61,483 nucleotides of DNA, from NCBI GenBank assembly GCA_903849645.1, contig CAINJJ010000020.1:1-61483 (forward strand), in the 5' to 3' direction. The stretch is from an uncultured Acidobacteriaceae bacterium. GTDB taxonomy: Bacteria; Acidobacteriota; Terriglobia; Terriglobales; Acidobacteriaceae. Both the position numbers and the translations under genes were made by a program. Under the pieces are notes generated by a model. The model was given only the letters and a program-made list of their open reading frames with translations, was not told the DNA's origin and ran no database searches. Positions 25,016 to 33,702 of this stretch are shown here, piece by piece (position 1 is the first letter of the stretch; every line of letters begins with the position of its first letter).

Positions 25016-25513
25016 ATGGACGCCGAGGCAAGATCCGAGCGAATGGTAGCGGTTGCGGCCCACCCCCTGGCAGAGTTGTTGCTATGCCCTCCTGAGACGG
25101 GAATCTTGCTCAATGCCTCCGCCCAGTGTATCCACTTCGATTCCGGAGACCTCGTCTTCCGCCAGGCGAGCGGATGCCAGGGCCTTTATCTCGTAGTCTC
25201 GGGGCTCTTTGTGCGCAGGGCAGAGCGGTTGGAAAGCCGTTTTACTCTTGCGCCGGCGCGGCCCGGAGACCTGGTGGAACTGGCCGCGGCCTTGGGGGAC
25301 GGTCCGCACACATACACCCTGACGGCGCAGGTGCCAGGAACCATTCTGATGTTGCCAATCGAGTCTCTGCGGGCTGCCTTCCAGAAGCACCCTCCGCTGC
25401 GGATGCAATTGCTGGAGGAACTGGCGCGGGAGGTTTCCCGCGCCTACACCCTGTGCAGCCTGGGCCGAACCTCCCAGACACGCCGCAGAGGCGGCACGGC
25501 AGCCGTGGCATAA
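25016..25513 (+). CDS. Cyclic-nucleotide-binding-domain protein without a DNA-binding domain
   Basis: The ATG at 25016, with AGAGG five bases before it, gives 165 residues. The body is a cNMP-binding beta-barrel: IHFDSGDLVFRQASGCQGLYLVVSGLFVRR, then APARPGDLVELAAALGDGPHTYTLTAQVPGTILMLP. A C-helix follows (LRAAFQKHPPLRMQLLEELAREVS). The chain ends where a winged helix would begin, so it cannot bind DNA like Crp. It could be a decoy or partner for the full-length Crp/Fnr protein encoded 128 bases downstream. Whether it binds a nucleotide cannot be read: the usual phosphate-binding Arg is not evident. Confidence 0.7.
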   Translation: MDAEARSERMVAVAAHPLAELLLCPPETGILLNASAQCIHFDSGDLVFRQASGCQGLYLVVSGLFVRRAERLESRFTLAPARPGDLVELAAALGDGPHTYTLTAQVPGTILMLPIESLRAAFQKHPPLRMQLLEELAREVSRAYTLCSLGRTSQTRRRGGTAAVA

Positions 25514-25641
25514 GGAAGGAGATTGTCTCGTCAATTTTCGGTTGAAATGCCTGGAAAGCCCCTTAACGGAATTGGATGGAAAATCCCTGTCTTGCAATCC
25601 GCCAATCTGCGCTATACTTCAACTTGCACGGCTCTAATCTC

Positions 25642-26355
25642 ATGGCATCCATCCACTCCCACCGCCCCCCGGAAGACTGTCAGAATTGTGAGCATCGCCA
25701 TCTGCGGATGTTTTGTAATCTCACGCCCGAGGCGCTGAAGGATTACGACGGCATCGGGATCATGATGAGCCACGCGCGTGGAGCAAAGCTGTTTTCAGAG
25801 GGCGATCAGGCCCGGAATGTCTTTGTTATCTGTTACGGCCAGGTGAAAATCTCCTCAACATCGCGTGACGGCAAGACCATGATTCTCAAGATCGCCGGGC
25901 CGGGAGACGTGATGGGTCTCAGCGCGGTTCTGGCCAATGTTCCGCACGAGGTTACCGCGGAGGCCATCGAGCCATGCCAGGTGAAGACCGTGCGCAAGCA
26001 GGAGTTTGTTGACTTCCTCGGCCGCCACGGAATCGCCAGCATGCACGCGGCGCAATCGCTCTCCGGCGAGTACCTCACCGTATTTCACGACGCCAAGCGG
26101 CTCGCGCTATCCGGTTCAGCGGCCGGACGGCTTGCCCGCCTGCTGCTCGATTGGGGCCGCACCTCAGCCAACGGGAAACCGGAGCTACGCTTCACCATGG
26201 CTCTCACTCACGAGGAGATCGCCAACATGGCAGGCACCTCCCGCGAGACCGTGACGCGGCTGTTGAACCAGTTCCGCCGCGATCAGTGGATCACCATCAA
26301 AGGCTCCAGCATGACCATCACCAAGCCCGATCAACTCGAGCGGCTCACCGCCTGA
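25642..26355 (+). CDS. Crp/Fnr-family regulator with an N-terminal cysteine cluster
   Basis: The 237-residue product (ATG at 25642) has Cys13, Cys16 and Cys25 in DCQNCEHRHLRMFC, plus Cys64 and Cys112. This recalls the FNR iron-sulfur ligands (C-x2-C-x5-C plus a distant Cys), though the last spacing is eight. The effector barrel spans about 30-150. The winged helix at about 160-225 has the recognition helix GTSRETVTRLL. Ser200-Arg201-Glu202...Arg206 match the Crp residues that read TGTGA. A candidate promoter is TTGCAA (25592) and TATACT (25613). It probably acts as an oxygen or redox switch for the neighbouring stress genes. Confidence 0.85.
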   Translation: MASIHSHRPPEDCQNCEHRHLRMFCNLTPEALKDYDGIGIMMSHARGAKLFSEGDQARNVFVICYGQVKISSTSRDGKTMILKIAGPGDVMGLSAVLANVPHEVTAEAIEPCQVKTVRKQEFVDFLGRHGIASMHAAQSLSGEYLTVFHDAKRLALSGSAAGRLARLLLDWGRTSANGKPELRFTMALTHEEIANMAGTSRETVTRLLNQFRRDQWITIKGSSMTITKPDQLERLTA

Positions 26356-26428
26356 TCGATTTTTCCGGCTGGCCATTCAGCCGGGTGGTCTCTCCCTTCA
26401 GACCGCAGTCCCTCCGCAAACTCCCCTT

Positions 26429-27442
26429 TTATCCTTCCTGAATTGCCATCTTCTCCGCCTCCGCCACCGCAGGGCGGACCAGCGGCTCCCGCAGGGTCAG
26501 CACCGGGCAGCGCGCATGGGCCAGCACCTTGTAAATGGTGCGGTCGCGGGTCAGGTTCTCAAAGGCCGAGCGGTGCGTGGCGCCCAGAACAATAAGTCCG
26601 ACCTTTCGCTCGGAGGCCTCGGCCAGAATCTCGATGGATGGGTTGCCGTGCACAACATGCGCCTCAACCTCGATTCGGCAGCCCGCTCCCGTCTCCTGGG
26701 CCAGCAGCCGCAACTCATGCAAGGCGGCCGAGTCCAAGCCCGTGGGAAGCCCGTCGCGCACCATCTCGTCGATAGGTGGCAAAATGTGCAGCAACACCAG
26801 CTTGGCGTCCTGCGTGGCGGCGATGCCGCAGGCAAGAGCGGCGCTGGGCCGGGATGTCTCGCTCAGCGTGGTGGCATACAGGACAACCCTTTGCCCTTCG
26901 GAGTCTTGTCCTGCTGACCCAGCCGGCGCATGAGCCTCCGGGCCTATCGTGATAACGGGCACGGACAGCGACCGGAGCAATTGTTCGGCAACCGAGCCGA
27001 TGAGCAGCTTGCCAAGTTTCCCACGGCTGCGGGTGCCGAGGAGAACACGGTCCGCCTGAAACTGCCGCACCGAAGCGGCTATCTGCTGGCTGGCGCTTCC
27101 CTCGCGCACCAGGGCGTCGCATTCAATCCGCAGTCGGCGCGCCTGCTCGCACCAGGGCTCGAGGAACTTTCCAGCCACCTCCAGCGCTCCGGCGGGATCG
27201 TAGTAGGGCAGCCCCGCGGCATCCACGGCCATGCCCACGCCGGCGGGAAGAATATGCAGCAGAATCAGCCGGGCCCCGGTCTCTACAGCCTGGGCCAGAG
27301 CAAACGGCATGAGACGATCCAGATCACTTAAGTCTGTTGCAACCAGGATCACCCCAGGGTGGGTCCAGTGATCCTTGTTTCCGGGGAGGCCAGCATCCAG
27401 CACAGGAATTACCTCGCACAGAATAGTATGCCGCCGCTCCAT
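26429..27442 (-). CDS. Universal stress protein, tandem UspA domains
   Basis: From the ATG at 27442 the product has 337 residues; a GTG at 27469 is an alternative start. After about 35 residues of unclear nature, domain 1 begins GVILVATDLSDLDRLMPFAL and has the loop VLLGTRSRGKLGKLLIGSVAEQ, near the ATP-binding pattern with one Gly replaced by Ser. Domain 2 (about 185-325) starts VVLYATTLSETSRPSAAL and ends IVLGATHRSAFENLTRDRTIYKVL, which lacks the ATP loop. It points toward the Crp/Fnr gene. A GTGA-N6-TCAC site lies 33 bases upstream of the ATG. Confidence 0.88.
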   Translation of the reverse strand: MERRHTILCEVIPVLDAGLPGNKDHWTHPGVILVATDLSDLDRLMPFALAQAVETGARLILLHILPAGVGMAVDAAGLPYYDPAGALEVAGKFLEPWCEQARRLRIECDALVREGSASQQIAASVRQFQADRVLLGTRSRGKLGKLLIGSVAEQLLRSLSVPVITIGPEAHAPAGSAGQDSEGQRVVLYATTLSETSRPSAALACGIAATQDAKLVLLHILPPIDEMVRDGLPTGLDSAALHELRLLAQETGAGCRIEVEAHVVHGNPSIEILAEASERKVGLIVLGATHRSAFENLTRDRTIYKVLAHARCPVLTLREPLVRPAVAEAEKMAIQEG

Positions 27443-27473
27443 GGATGTCGATGTGCCGGGACGCACCACCGCA

Positions 27474-27489
27474 GGTGATTATGGTCACG
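27474..27489. promoter_or_regulatory. Second Crp/Fnr-type operator
   Basis: GGTGATTATGGTCACG keeps GTGA-N6-TCAC, differing from the TGTGA-N6-TCACA consensus only in the outer bases. It lies between the divergent starts of the second universal stress gene and the CheX-like gene, so it could serve either. Confidence 0.55.
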
Positions 27490-27634
27490 ATTCGCAATGC
27501 AAAAGGTAACCAAGGCCTTCCAATGACCATCGGCACTGCCCATGGGCGGCCATTTCCAAAAGAACGCTCAGATATGCCCGATAAGGTGAGGAGAAACTCA
27601 TGCGGCAGTCCGAGTGCCGACTGGAGAACGGAAG

Positions 27635-28096
27635 ATGCGGGCCCAACTCGATCACCAATGTGTTATCAAGGCCAGCAACCAGTTCTGGGAGATGATGCTC
27701 GCCATGCACCTCGACCCGCTGGCAGCGCCCAGGGAGTTCTCGGCTGCTGCCGGGCACCTGCTCGGCGCCGTCCATCTTTCTGGAGTCTGGGAGGGGGAAA
27801 TCGAAGTCCGGCTGGCAGAGGGCCTCGCCTACGAAGCCACCGCCGCCATGATGATGCAGCCGCTCGAGTCGGTCAGCGAAGCCGATGCCCTGGACGCCAT
27901 CAAGGAGATTGCCAACATGATCGCCGGCGCCATCAAGTCCTCGCTTCCCCGGCCCTGCGCCATGACAGTGCCCCAGTCGAGGATTGCCTCACAGGCATTT
28001 CGAGGGGGCCCGGCCACCTCAGACTCGATCTCCGTGGGGTTTCGCCACGCGTCCGGGGAAATGCTGGTCCGAGTCATCGAGCTGGAAGTTTCTTAA
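27635..28096 (+). CDS. CheX-like phosphatase domain protein
   Basis: The 153-residue product (ATG at 27635, GGAGA upstream) looks like a stand-alone CheX/CheC-fold protein. The key helix is DAIKEIANMIAGAIKSSL: Glu-x-x-Asn (EIAN) is the catalytic pair that removes phosphate from CheY-type receivers. The chain begins NQFWEMMLAMHLDP and ends RHASGEMLVRVIELEVS. No chemotaxis genes are adjacent, so the partner receiver is unknown. Context suggests a link with stress signalling. Confidence 0.75.
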   Translation: MRAQLDHQCVIKASNQFWEMMLAMHLDPLAAPREFSAAAGHLLGAVHLSGVWEGEIEVRLAEGLAYEATAAMMMQPLESVSEADALDAIKEIANMIAGAIKSSLPRPCAMTVPQSRIASQAFRGGPATSDSISVGFRHASGEMLVRVIELEVS

Positions 28097-28405
28097 CATA
28101 TATTTAATCAGATAGTTACATGAAATGGATGCGGCCCTCCTGAGCTTTCTCTTCTCCTCTTGAGGGCCGCTGAGGGCAGCCGGCGCCTGCCCCTTCGGCG
28201 CTTTTCTCAAATTCTTTATTGATTCTTTATCGGTTTTCTTTGTATGTTTGGAAATGGAAACTCATCCGTACTCCTTCCATCTCTGTAGACTCCCCAAGAA
28301 AAAATAACCTCTCGTGCGTATCTAGGCGCCCGCATTGTCACCATTCCCCGCAGATTGGGCGCGAGACTATACAACTTCACCTGCTTCACCTGGAGGATAG
28401 GCGCA
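28097..28405 (+). promoter_or_regulatory. Intergenic region with two hairpins before the TonB-dependent receptor
   Basis: It begins AT-rich (28095-28120). A perfect 9-bp inverted repeat, GCGGCCCTC/GAGGGCCGC, lies at 28131-28139 and 28162-28170. A terminator-like stem GCGCC/GGCGC at 28183-28201 followed by TTTTCTC probably ends the CheX-like transcript. The rest is leader of the receptor gene, with AGACTATACAAC (TATACA near 28368) as a possible -10 box. No gene is seen. Confidence 0.45.
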
Positions 28406-31400
28406 ATGGCGTACCGATCAACTCGAAGTGTATTCACCGCTCTGTTTCTGGCCCTCGTCGTAACACTGACGGGCTGGGCCCAGCACACTTTCCGCGGAGG
28501 CATCAACGGCAACGTGACCGATCAGTCTGGCGCCGTGATTCCTGGAGCGGCGGTGGAAGTGACCAGCGTGGGAACCAACGTCACCGTGAAGACGGTTTCC
28601 AGCTCCGCGGGCGAGTATAACTTCCCCGAGCTTGCCCTGGGCAAGTACAACATCACGGTCTCGGCGCCCGGCTTCAAGTCGGAAAAGGTGACCGGCGTGA
28701 CAGTCTCTGCCGGCGTCATCTTCACTCAGGCCATCAAGCTCACCGTTGCCACTTCGGCAGAAACCGTGGAAGTCGCCGCGGACGCCTACACGCTCGACAC
28801 CACAAGCACCACCCAAACGACGATCATCGACAGTGAGGCCGTGGATGCGACCCCGTTGAATGGCCGCGACTTTACGCAGCTTGCGAACCTGACGCCCGGC
28901 TTTACCAACTCCGGCGCCGGCGGTTATGGCTCGCTGAACGGCACCCGCGCCAACCAGATCAACTGGCAGATTGACGGCGTGGACAACAACGACATCTGGC
29001 ACAACATTCCGGCCGTCAACCAGGGCGGCGTCTCCGGCATCGCCGGCGTCATTTTGCCGCTGGATGCTGTGGAGCAGTTCTCCATCCAGACCAACGCCTC
29101 GGCGGACGCCGGCCGCAACCCCGGCGGCACGGCCACTCTGGGCCTCAAGGGCGGCACCAACACCCTGCACGGCTCGGCCTACTACTTCAACCGCAACGAG
29201 CTGTTCGGCACCAAGAGCCCCTTCACATCCAACAAGCAGAAGGTCCGCGACTACAACGCAGGCGGCTCGCTGGGCGGCAGAGTCATCAAGGACAAGCTCT
29301 TCTACTTTGCCAACTACGAGCAGCAGCGATTTGTGATCGGCAGCCCGCAGACCAAGACCGAGCCGACCACTGCATGGCAGAGCGCGGCCACAGACGTGGT
29401 CAAAGCCAACGGCGGCACCATCAGCCCTATCTCGACCGGGCTTCTCGCGTTGCTGTGGCCATCGTATGCGTTGACGTCATCTTCAACCGAAGTCAAGAAT
29501 GGCCCGAAGGTCGGCAACTACGTCAGCCCCGACCCCGAGTTTGGCTACAGCTACAACGGTGTGGCCAAGGTTGATTACACCATCAACGCCACCAATTCCA
29601 TCTCGGCCCACTGGTTTGGCGGGCAGGGCAACCAGGTTGCTCCGGTCGGGTCCGCCTTGCTGCCTTACTACGAGATTGCCCCCATTCACGTCCAGAACTA
29701 CCAGGTGACCTACAACCACACGTTTACTCCTTCGCTGACCAACCAGCTTGTAGCAGGCGTGAACTACTTCAATCAGGTCTTCAACGATTACAAGACCGGC
29801 TTCGATGTGGCCAGCACTGGTCTGGTGGACGGATCGGCATTCAAGAATGCGCCCAAGCTGGAGATCGCCGGCTTTGACGCCACGGGCGAGACGCCTCCCG
29901 AGGGACGCAACGACATCACCGGACAGATCTCGGACAACGTTTCGTGGGTCATCGGCAAACACCAGCTCCGCCTGGGCGGCGAGTTCCGCCAGGTTCAGCT
30001 CAACGAGTTCTATCATCGCAAGGCCCAGGGTGATTTCAAGTTTAACGGCGGCGAAGTTGGATGGACACTCCCTGCCGGCGTTGATCCCAACTCCGACTAC
30101 GGCGCGCGCCTGCTCGCCCTGGCCGACTTTCTTGCCGGAGACGTGCATAGCTCGAGCATCACGCTGGGTAACCCCGAACGACTGGTTTACGTGCATACGT
30201 TTGCCGGTTTCGCATCGGACTCCTACCAGGTCTCGCCCAAGCTGAACCTCAACTTGGGTGTCCGCTGGGACTATGAAGGTCCGCTCCACGACGCCAAGAA
30301 GGATCTCTCGGTCTTCCGGCCGTCGATCGGTGGAACCGGCATTGCCTTCCAGGGCGACCAGATCTCCTCGGTCTATGACCCCACCTACACCGCCTTCAGC
30401 CCACGCGTCGGCTTCTCTTATCAGGCCATGCCGCACACGGTTGTGCGCGCCGGCGCCGGCATCTACTACGACACGCCGAACATCAACCCCTTCCTCGATA
30501 ACCGTCCGGGCAACAACGCACCCAACGGACTGGAATCAAACCCGGATGGCGCGAGCCCGGTCTTTGCCATCTCAGCCAACAGCTACGCGTGGAAGGTGGG
30601 CGAGAACCCATTTGGCTCCGCCACTTCGCCCAGTTGCACGCCGACTCACCCCTGCGGCGTCTTCAGCGTACAGAAGAGCTTCCAGCCCTCCAACAACATC
30701 AACTTCAACGCCCAGCTTGAGCAGTCCTTCGGCGCCAACGTCATTGCCCAGGTCGGCTATGTGGGCAGCGAGGGCCACCACCTGCTCTCCATCATCGACC
30801 TGAACCAGAGCGCGCCAAACGCCGTTGGCGTGGACCAGACCAAGCGGCCATACAGTGTCTCGTTCCCCAACTACGGCAACATCAACGAAATCCAGAGCAT
30901 CGGGAACTCCAACTACAACTCGCTGCAAGCCACCCTGCGCGCCACCAACTACCACCACCTTTCATCCCAGGTCGCTTATACCTGGTCCCATACCTTCGAT
31001 GACGTCACCGCTTATCGCGGCGCGCTCCCCCAGGACAGCAAAAACTTCAAGGGCGATTACGGCCAGAGCGACTTTGACAATCGGCACACACTGGTTGGCG
31101 AAGTCAATTACGAAGTCCAGGGATTGGAAGCCCACAAGGCCATTACCGGCGGTTGGCAGTTGAATTCCGTGCTGACCTTCCACACTGGCTGGCCGTTCAC
31201 CATCCTCTCGAACAACCAGACCGACAACACGGGCGAGAACAACCAGCGCGCCAATCAGATCTCCAACCCCTATGCCGGCCACCGCAAGGCTGTTGTCAAT
31301 GCCGACTGGCTGGATTCGGCAGCCTTTGTCGAGCCTGCCGGCGGCACCTGGGGCACTTCGCACCGTAACGCCTACACGGGTCCCGGTTACAGCGACGTGG

Positions 31401-31642
31401 ACTTCTCTATCTTCAAGAACACCAAGATCGGCGAGCGCATCAATACCCAGTTCCGCGTGGAGTTCTACAACCTCTTCAACCGCATCAACTTTGCCCCTCC
31501 GGGAGGCGCGGGCTTCAATCCTAACCAGACCACCTACACCGGGACCCAGCTCTCTGACACCATCGGCGACTTCAACGGCGCCCCTGGCATCGGAGCCGGC
31601 GAGCCCTTCAACACCCAGCTCGCTCTCAAGATCACCTTCTAG
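28406..31642 (+). CDS. Oar-like TonB-dependent outer-membrane receptor
   Basis: The 1078-residue protein starts at 28406 behind GGAGGA. It has a signal peptide (FTALFLALVVTLTGWAQ). A carboxypeptidase-regulatory-like beta-sandwich follows at about 30-115 (FRGGINGNVTDQSGAVIPGAAVEVTS, then YNFPELALGKYNITVSAPGF). A plug domain (about 130-240: TPLNGRDFTQLANLTPG, NQINWQIDGVDNNDIW) and a long beta-barrel complete it, ending in a terminal Phe (LALKITF) for Bam assembly. Such receptors are expanded in Acidobacteriota and take up large ligands such as oligosaccharides; the ligand here is unknown. No TonB box was identified with confidence. A terminator follows directly. Confidence 0.93.
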   Translation: MAYRSTRSVFTALFLALVVTLTGWAQHTFRGGINGNVTDQSGAVIPGAAVEVTSVGTNVTVKTVSSSAGEYNFPELALGKYNITVSAPGFKSEKVTGVTVSAGVIFTQAIKLTVATSAETVEVAADAYTLDTTSTTQTTIIDSEAVDATPLNGRDFTQLANLTPGFTNSGAGGYGSLNGTRANQINWQIDGVDNNDIWHNIPAVNQGGVSGIAGVILPLDAVEQFSIQTNASADAGRNPGGTATLGLKGGTNTLHGSAYYFNRNELFGTKSPFTSNKQKVRDYNAGGSLGGRVIKDKLFYFANYEQQRFVIGSPQTKTEPTTAWQSAATDVVKANGGTISPISTGLLALLWPSYALTSSSTEVKNGPKVGNYVSPDPEFGYSYNGVAKVDYTINATNSISAHWFGGQGNQVAPVGSALLPYYEIAPIHVQNYQVTYNHTFTPSLTNQLVAGVNYFNQVFNDYKTGFDVASTGLVDGSAFKNAPKLEIAGFDATGETPPEGRNDITGQISDNVSWVIGKHQLRLGGEFRQVQLNEFYHRKAQGDFKFNGGEVGWTLPAGVDPNSDYGARLLALADFLAGDVHSSSITLGNPERLVYVHTFAGFASDSYQVSPKLNLNLGVRWDYEGPLHDAKKDLSVFRPSIGGTGIAFQGDQISSVYDPTYTAFSPRVGFSYQAMPHTVVRAGAGIYYDTPNINPFLDNRPGNNAPNGLESNPDGASPVFAISANSYAWKVGENPFGSATSPSCTPTHPCGVFSVQKSFQPSNNINFNAQLEQSFGANVIAQVGYVGSEGHHLLSIIDLNQSAPNAVGVDQTKRPYSVSFPNYGNINEIQSIGNSNYNSLQATLRATNYHHLSSQVAYTWSHTFDDVTAYRGALPQDSKNFKGDYGQSDFDNRHTLVGEVNYEVQGLEAHKAITGGWQLNSVLTFHTGWPFTILSNNQTDNTGENNQRANQISNPYAGHRKAVVNADWLDSAAFVEPAGGTWGTSHRNAYTGPGYSDVDFSIFKNTKIGERINTQFRVEFYNLFNRINFAPPGGAGFNPNQTTYTGTQLSDTIGDFNGAPGIGAGEPFNTQLALKITF

Positions 31643-31659
31643 CTGGCCGCTCTCCCAAC

Positions 31660-31697
31660 AAAGGAAAACCCCGCCTCCGGGCGGGGTTTTCTGTTGC
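31660..31697 (+). terminator. Rho-independent terminator after the TonB-dependent receptor
   Basis: AAAACCCCGCC-tcc-GGCGGGGTTTT forms an 11-bp stem running into T-rich bases. CAACA and TGTTG flanks extend the pairing. The A-tract on the left would let it work in both directions. Confidence 0.85.
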
Positions 31698-31876
31698 ACG
31701 CCTTCCTCATCGCGGCCCTACATCGGGTCTTTTTCAAGGCTTTCTCACAGTCTGTTCCACGTGCCGGACTGCCGTATCGGGCAAGTCGACAGGATCGGAG
31801 CGCCGGACTCCAGCCACACGGTCGCACGGCCGGGCGCGTCCGCGTCAGCTTGCGAACGGGGACCGGTTCACTCGGC

Positions 31877-32761
31877 TTAGTCGAAGACCACCGTCTTGTT
31901 GCCATAGCAGAGAATGCGCCGGTCGAGATGCCAGCGCACGGCGCGCGAAAGCACGATGCGCTCCAGGTCGCGCCCCCGCGCCACCAGGTCTTCCACCTGG
32001 TCGCGGTGCGAGATGCGGGCCACGTCCTGCTCGATGATGGGCCCGTCATCCAGAATCTCCGTCACATAGTGGCTGGTGGCGCCGATCAGCTTCACGCCTC
32101 GGGCATGCGCGGCATGGTAAGGCCGGGCCCCGGTAAACGCGGGCAGAAACGAGTGGTGCACGTTGATGATCGAGGCCGGGTAGCGGGAGACAAATCCCGG
32201 CGAGAGAATCTGCATGTAGCGGGCCAGGACCACCAGTTCGATGCCGCGCGCGCCAAGGAGCTCCAACTGCCGGGCCTCGGCCTCCGCCCGGTTGGCCGCC
32301 GCGACTGCAACATGCTCGAAGGGGATGCCGTAAAAGGCGGCCAGGGTCTCGACCTCCCTGTGGTTCGAGACGATCAGCGGAATCTCGCAATCCAGTTCGC
32401 CCGCGCGCCAGCGGTAGAGCAGGTCGGCCATGCAATGCAGGTATTGCGAACAGAAGAGAGCCACGCGGGGCCGGCGGGCGCTGGCGGTCAACTTCCACCG
32501 CATCCCAAGCTGGGCCGCGAGGGATGCAAACTCAGACTGGAAGGCCTCCAGGTCAAAGCCAGGCGCCGAACCGACTGGCTCCCCGTCTGCGGAACCGTTC
32601 AGGGCAAACTCCACCCGCATGAAAAACAGGCCAAGCTCGTGGTCCTGATGCTGGTCAGCATGGAGGATGTTGGCTCCGCGCGCATAGAGCAGCGAGGAGA
32701 CGCGTGCAACCAGGCCCTTCTGGTCCGGGCAGTCGATGAGCAGAACGGCGGAGTCTTTCAT
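31877..32761 (-). CDS. purU: Formyltetrahydrofolate deformylase
   Basis: The 294-residue enzyme hydrolyses 10-formyltetrahydrofolate to formate and tetrahydrofolate. It starts at 32761 with MKDSAVLLIDCPDQKGLVARVS, an N-terminal ACT domain (about 1-85). The formyltransferase domain has the catalytic Asn-His-Asp set: NVHHSFLPAF, and Asp in HYVTEILDDGPIIEQD. Length and motif order fit PurU. The longer frame reaching 32860 would overlap the terminator stem at 32828-32858, so the start at 32761 is firm. Confidence 0.93.
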   Translation of the reverse strand: MKDSAVLLIDCPDQKGLVARVSSLLYARGANILHADQHQDHELGLFFMRVEFALNGSADGEPVGSAPGFDLEAFQSEFASLAAQLGMRWKLTASARRPRVALFCSQYLHCMADLLYRWRAGELDCEIPLIVSNHREVETLAAFYGIPFEHVAVAAANRAEAEARQLELLGARGIELVVLARYMQILSPGFVSRYPASIINVHHSFLPAFTGARPYHAAHARGVKLIGATSHYVTEILDDGPIIEQDVARISHRDQVEDLVARGRDLERIVLSRAVRWHLDRRILCYGNKTVVFD

Positions 32762-32827
32762 GCTTTGCCCAGTGTATGGCATCGCGGGCAGGGCGGCCTT
32801 CCACGGCGGGCGAGCGGATGGCCGGGC

Positions 32828-32858
32828 AAAAAAAGGCCGGGGCAAACCGCGCCCCGGC
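32828..32858 (-). terminator. Strong terminator of the two-component operon
   Basis: On the minus strand, GCCGGGGC-gcggttt-GCCCCGGC is followed by CTTTTTTTGCC. It ends the histidine kinase/NtrC/receiver operon and separates it from purU. The bases from here to 33049 show no gene. Confidence 0.85.
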
Positions 32859-33049
32859 AATGCTCTTGCTCTGCGATTGATTCGCCCGTTTCATCGGCCT
32901 CCTCACAGAGACCGCTCACACTGAAGTTAACCGCCCGTTGCGCCAATTCCTGTGCAAACCCGAAGGTACTGCAAAATCCGTTCTCCACCTACCTGACGCA
33001 GGGAGGGAGTTAACCGCTCCAATGGCCTGGCAGCCTCCGGGAGATCTGC

Positions 33050-33565
33050 TCAGGCGGCCGTGTCGCCGCGGCTCAACTTGGGCGAACTCAACTGCTGCCG
33101 CAGACTGCCGGCCAGGTCGGCCACCATGCGCAGCTTGTCGGCCACGGGCGAGGAGGCTTCGCTGCCGGAGAGCGCCAGTTGCGAGTGAAGCAGCAGGCCG
33201 GCCACTGTCGACTTGAGCTCGGTCTCGATGGCGGCGGCGGCGGCGCGGCGGGCCAGCATCTGTTCGCGCTCGCGGCGCTGCAGGGCGGCGCGCACCTCCC
33301 GAATCAGGCGCGATGCTCCGGAGAGGGCAAAGTTGACCTGCATCGGGATCGCAAGGCCGGCGTGTTCCCAGATGGCTTCGGCGGCCGACGGGTCGCACTG
33401 GGCAATGGTCTCGTCGATGACAATGGCGTCAAACTCGCGGCGGCGCAGCGCGGCCAGGGCTGCCTTGCGGCCTTCGGCTACTTCCACATCCCTGCCCAAC
33501 TGCCCGGCCACAACGGCCGCGCAGTTCCGGGCGCCTTCGATTCCAGTGACCATCAGTATGCTCAT
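33050..33565 (-). CDS. Degenerate receiver-like protein
   Basis: The 171-residue product (ATG at 33565) begins MSILMVTGIEGARNCAAVVA and continues DVEVAEGRKAALAALRRREFDAIVIDETI. This has the pattern of the first three beta-alpha units of a CheY-like receiver. The N-terminal acidic pair is replaced by Val-Thr-Gly, and no clear Lys is seen near the usual KP site, so phosphorylation is unlikely even though the Asp in VIDE is present. The last 80 residues are helical and Arg/Ala-rich, a possible dimerisation or histidine-kinase-like helical segment. It is the third gene of the operon, 137 bases after the NtrC-type regulator. Confidence 0.6.
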   Translation of the reverse strand: MSILMVTGIEGARNCAAVVAGQLGRDVEVAEGRKAALAALRRREFDAIVIDETIAQCDPSAAEAIWEHAGLAIPMQVNFALSGASRLIREVRAALQRREREQMLARRAAAAAIETELKSTVAGLLLHSQLALSGSEASSPVADKLRMVADLAGSLRQQLSSPKLSRGDTAA

Positions 33566-33702
33566 ACCCAGCTCCTCATCTTCTTTCCGGCAGGCGGGGC
33601 CGGAGTCAGGTTTCAGTTCAGGCAAACAGACTGCCTGAAACAAGGTCATTTTCCCGTAAAGGTTCTATCGGCGCGATTCGTTCCTGCTTGAGTCCGGGAA
33701 CG

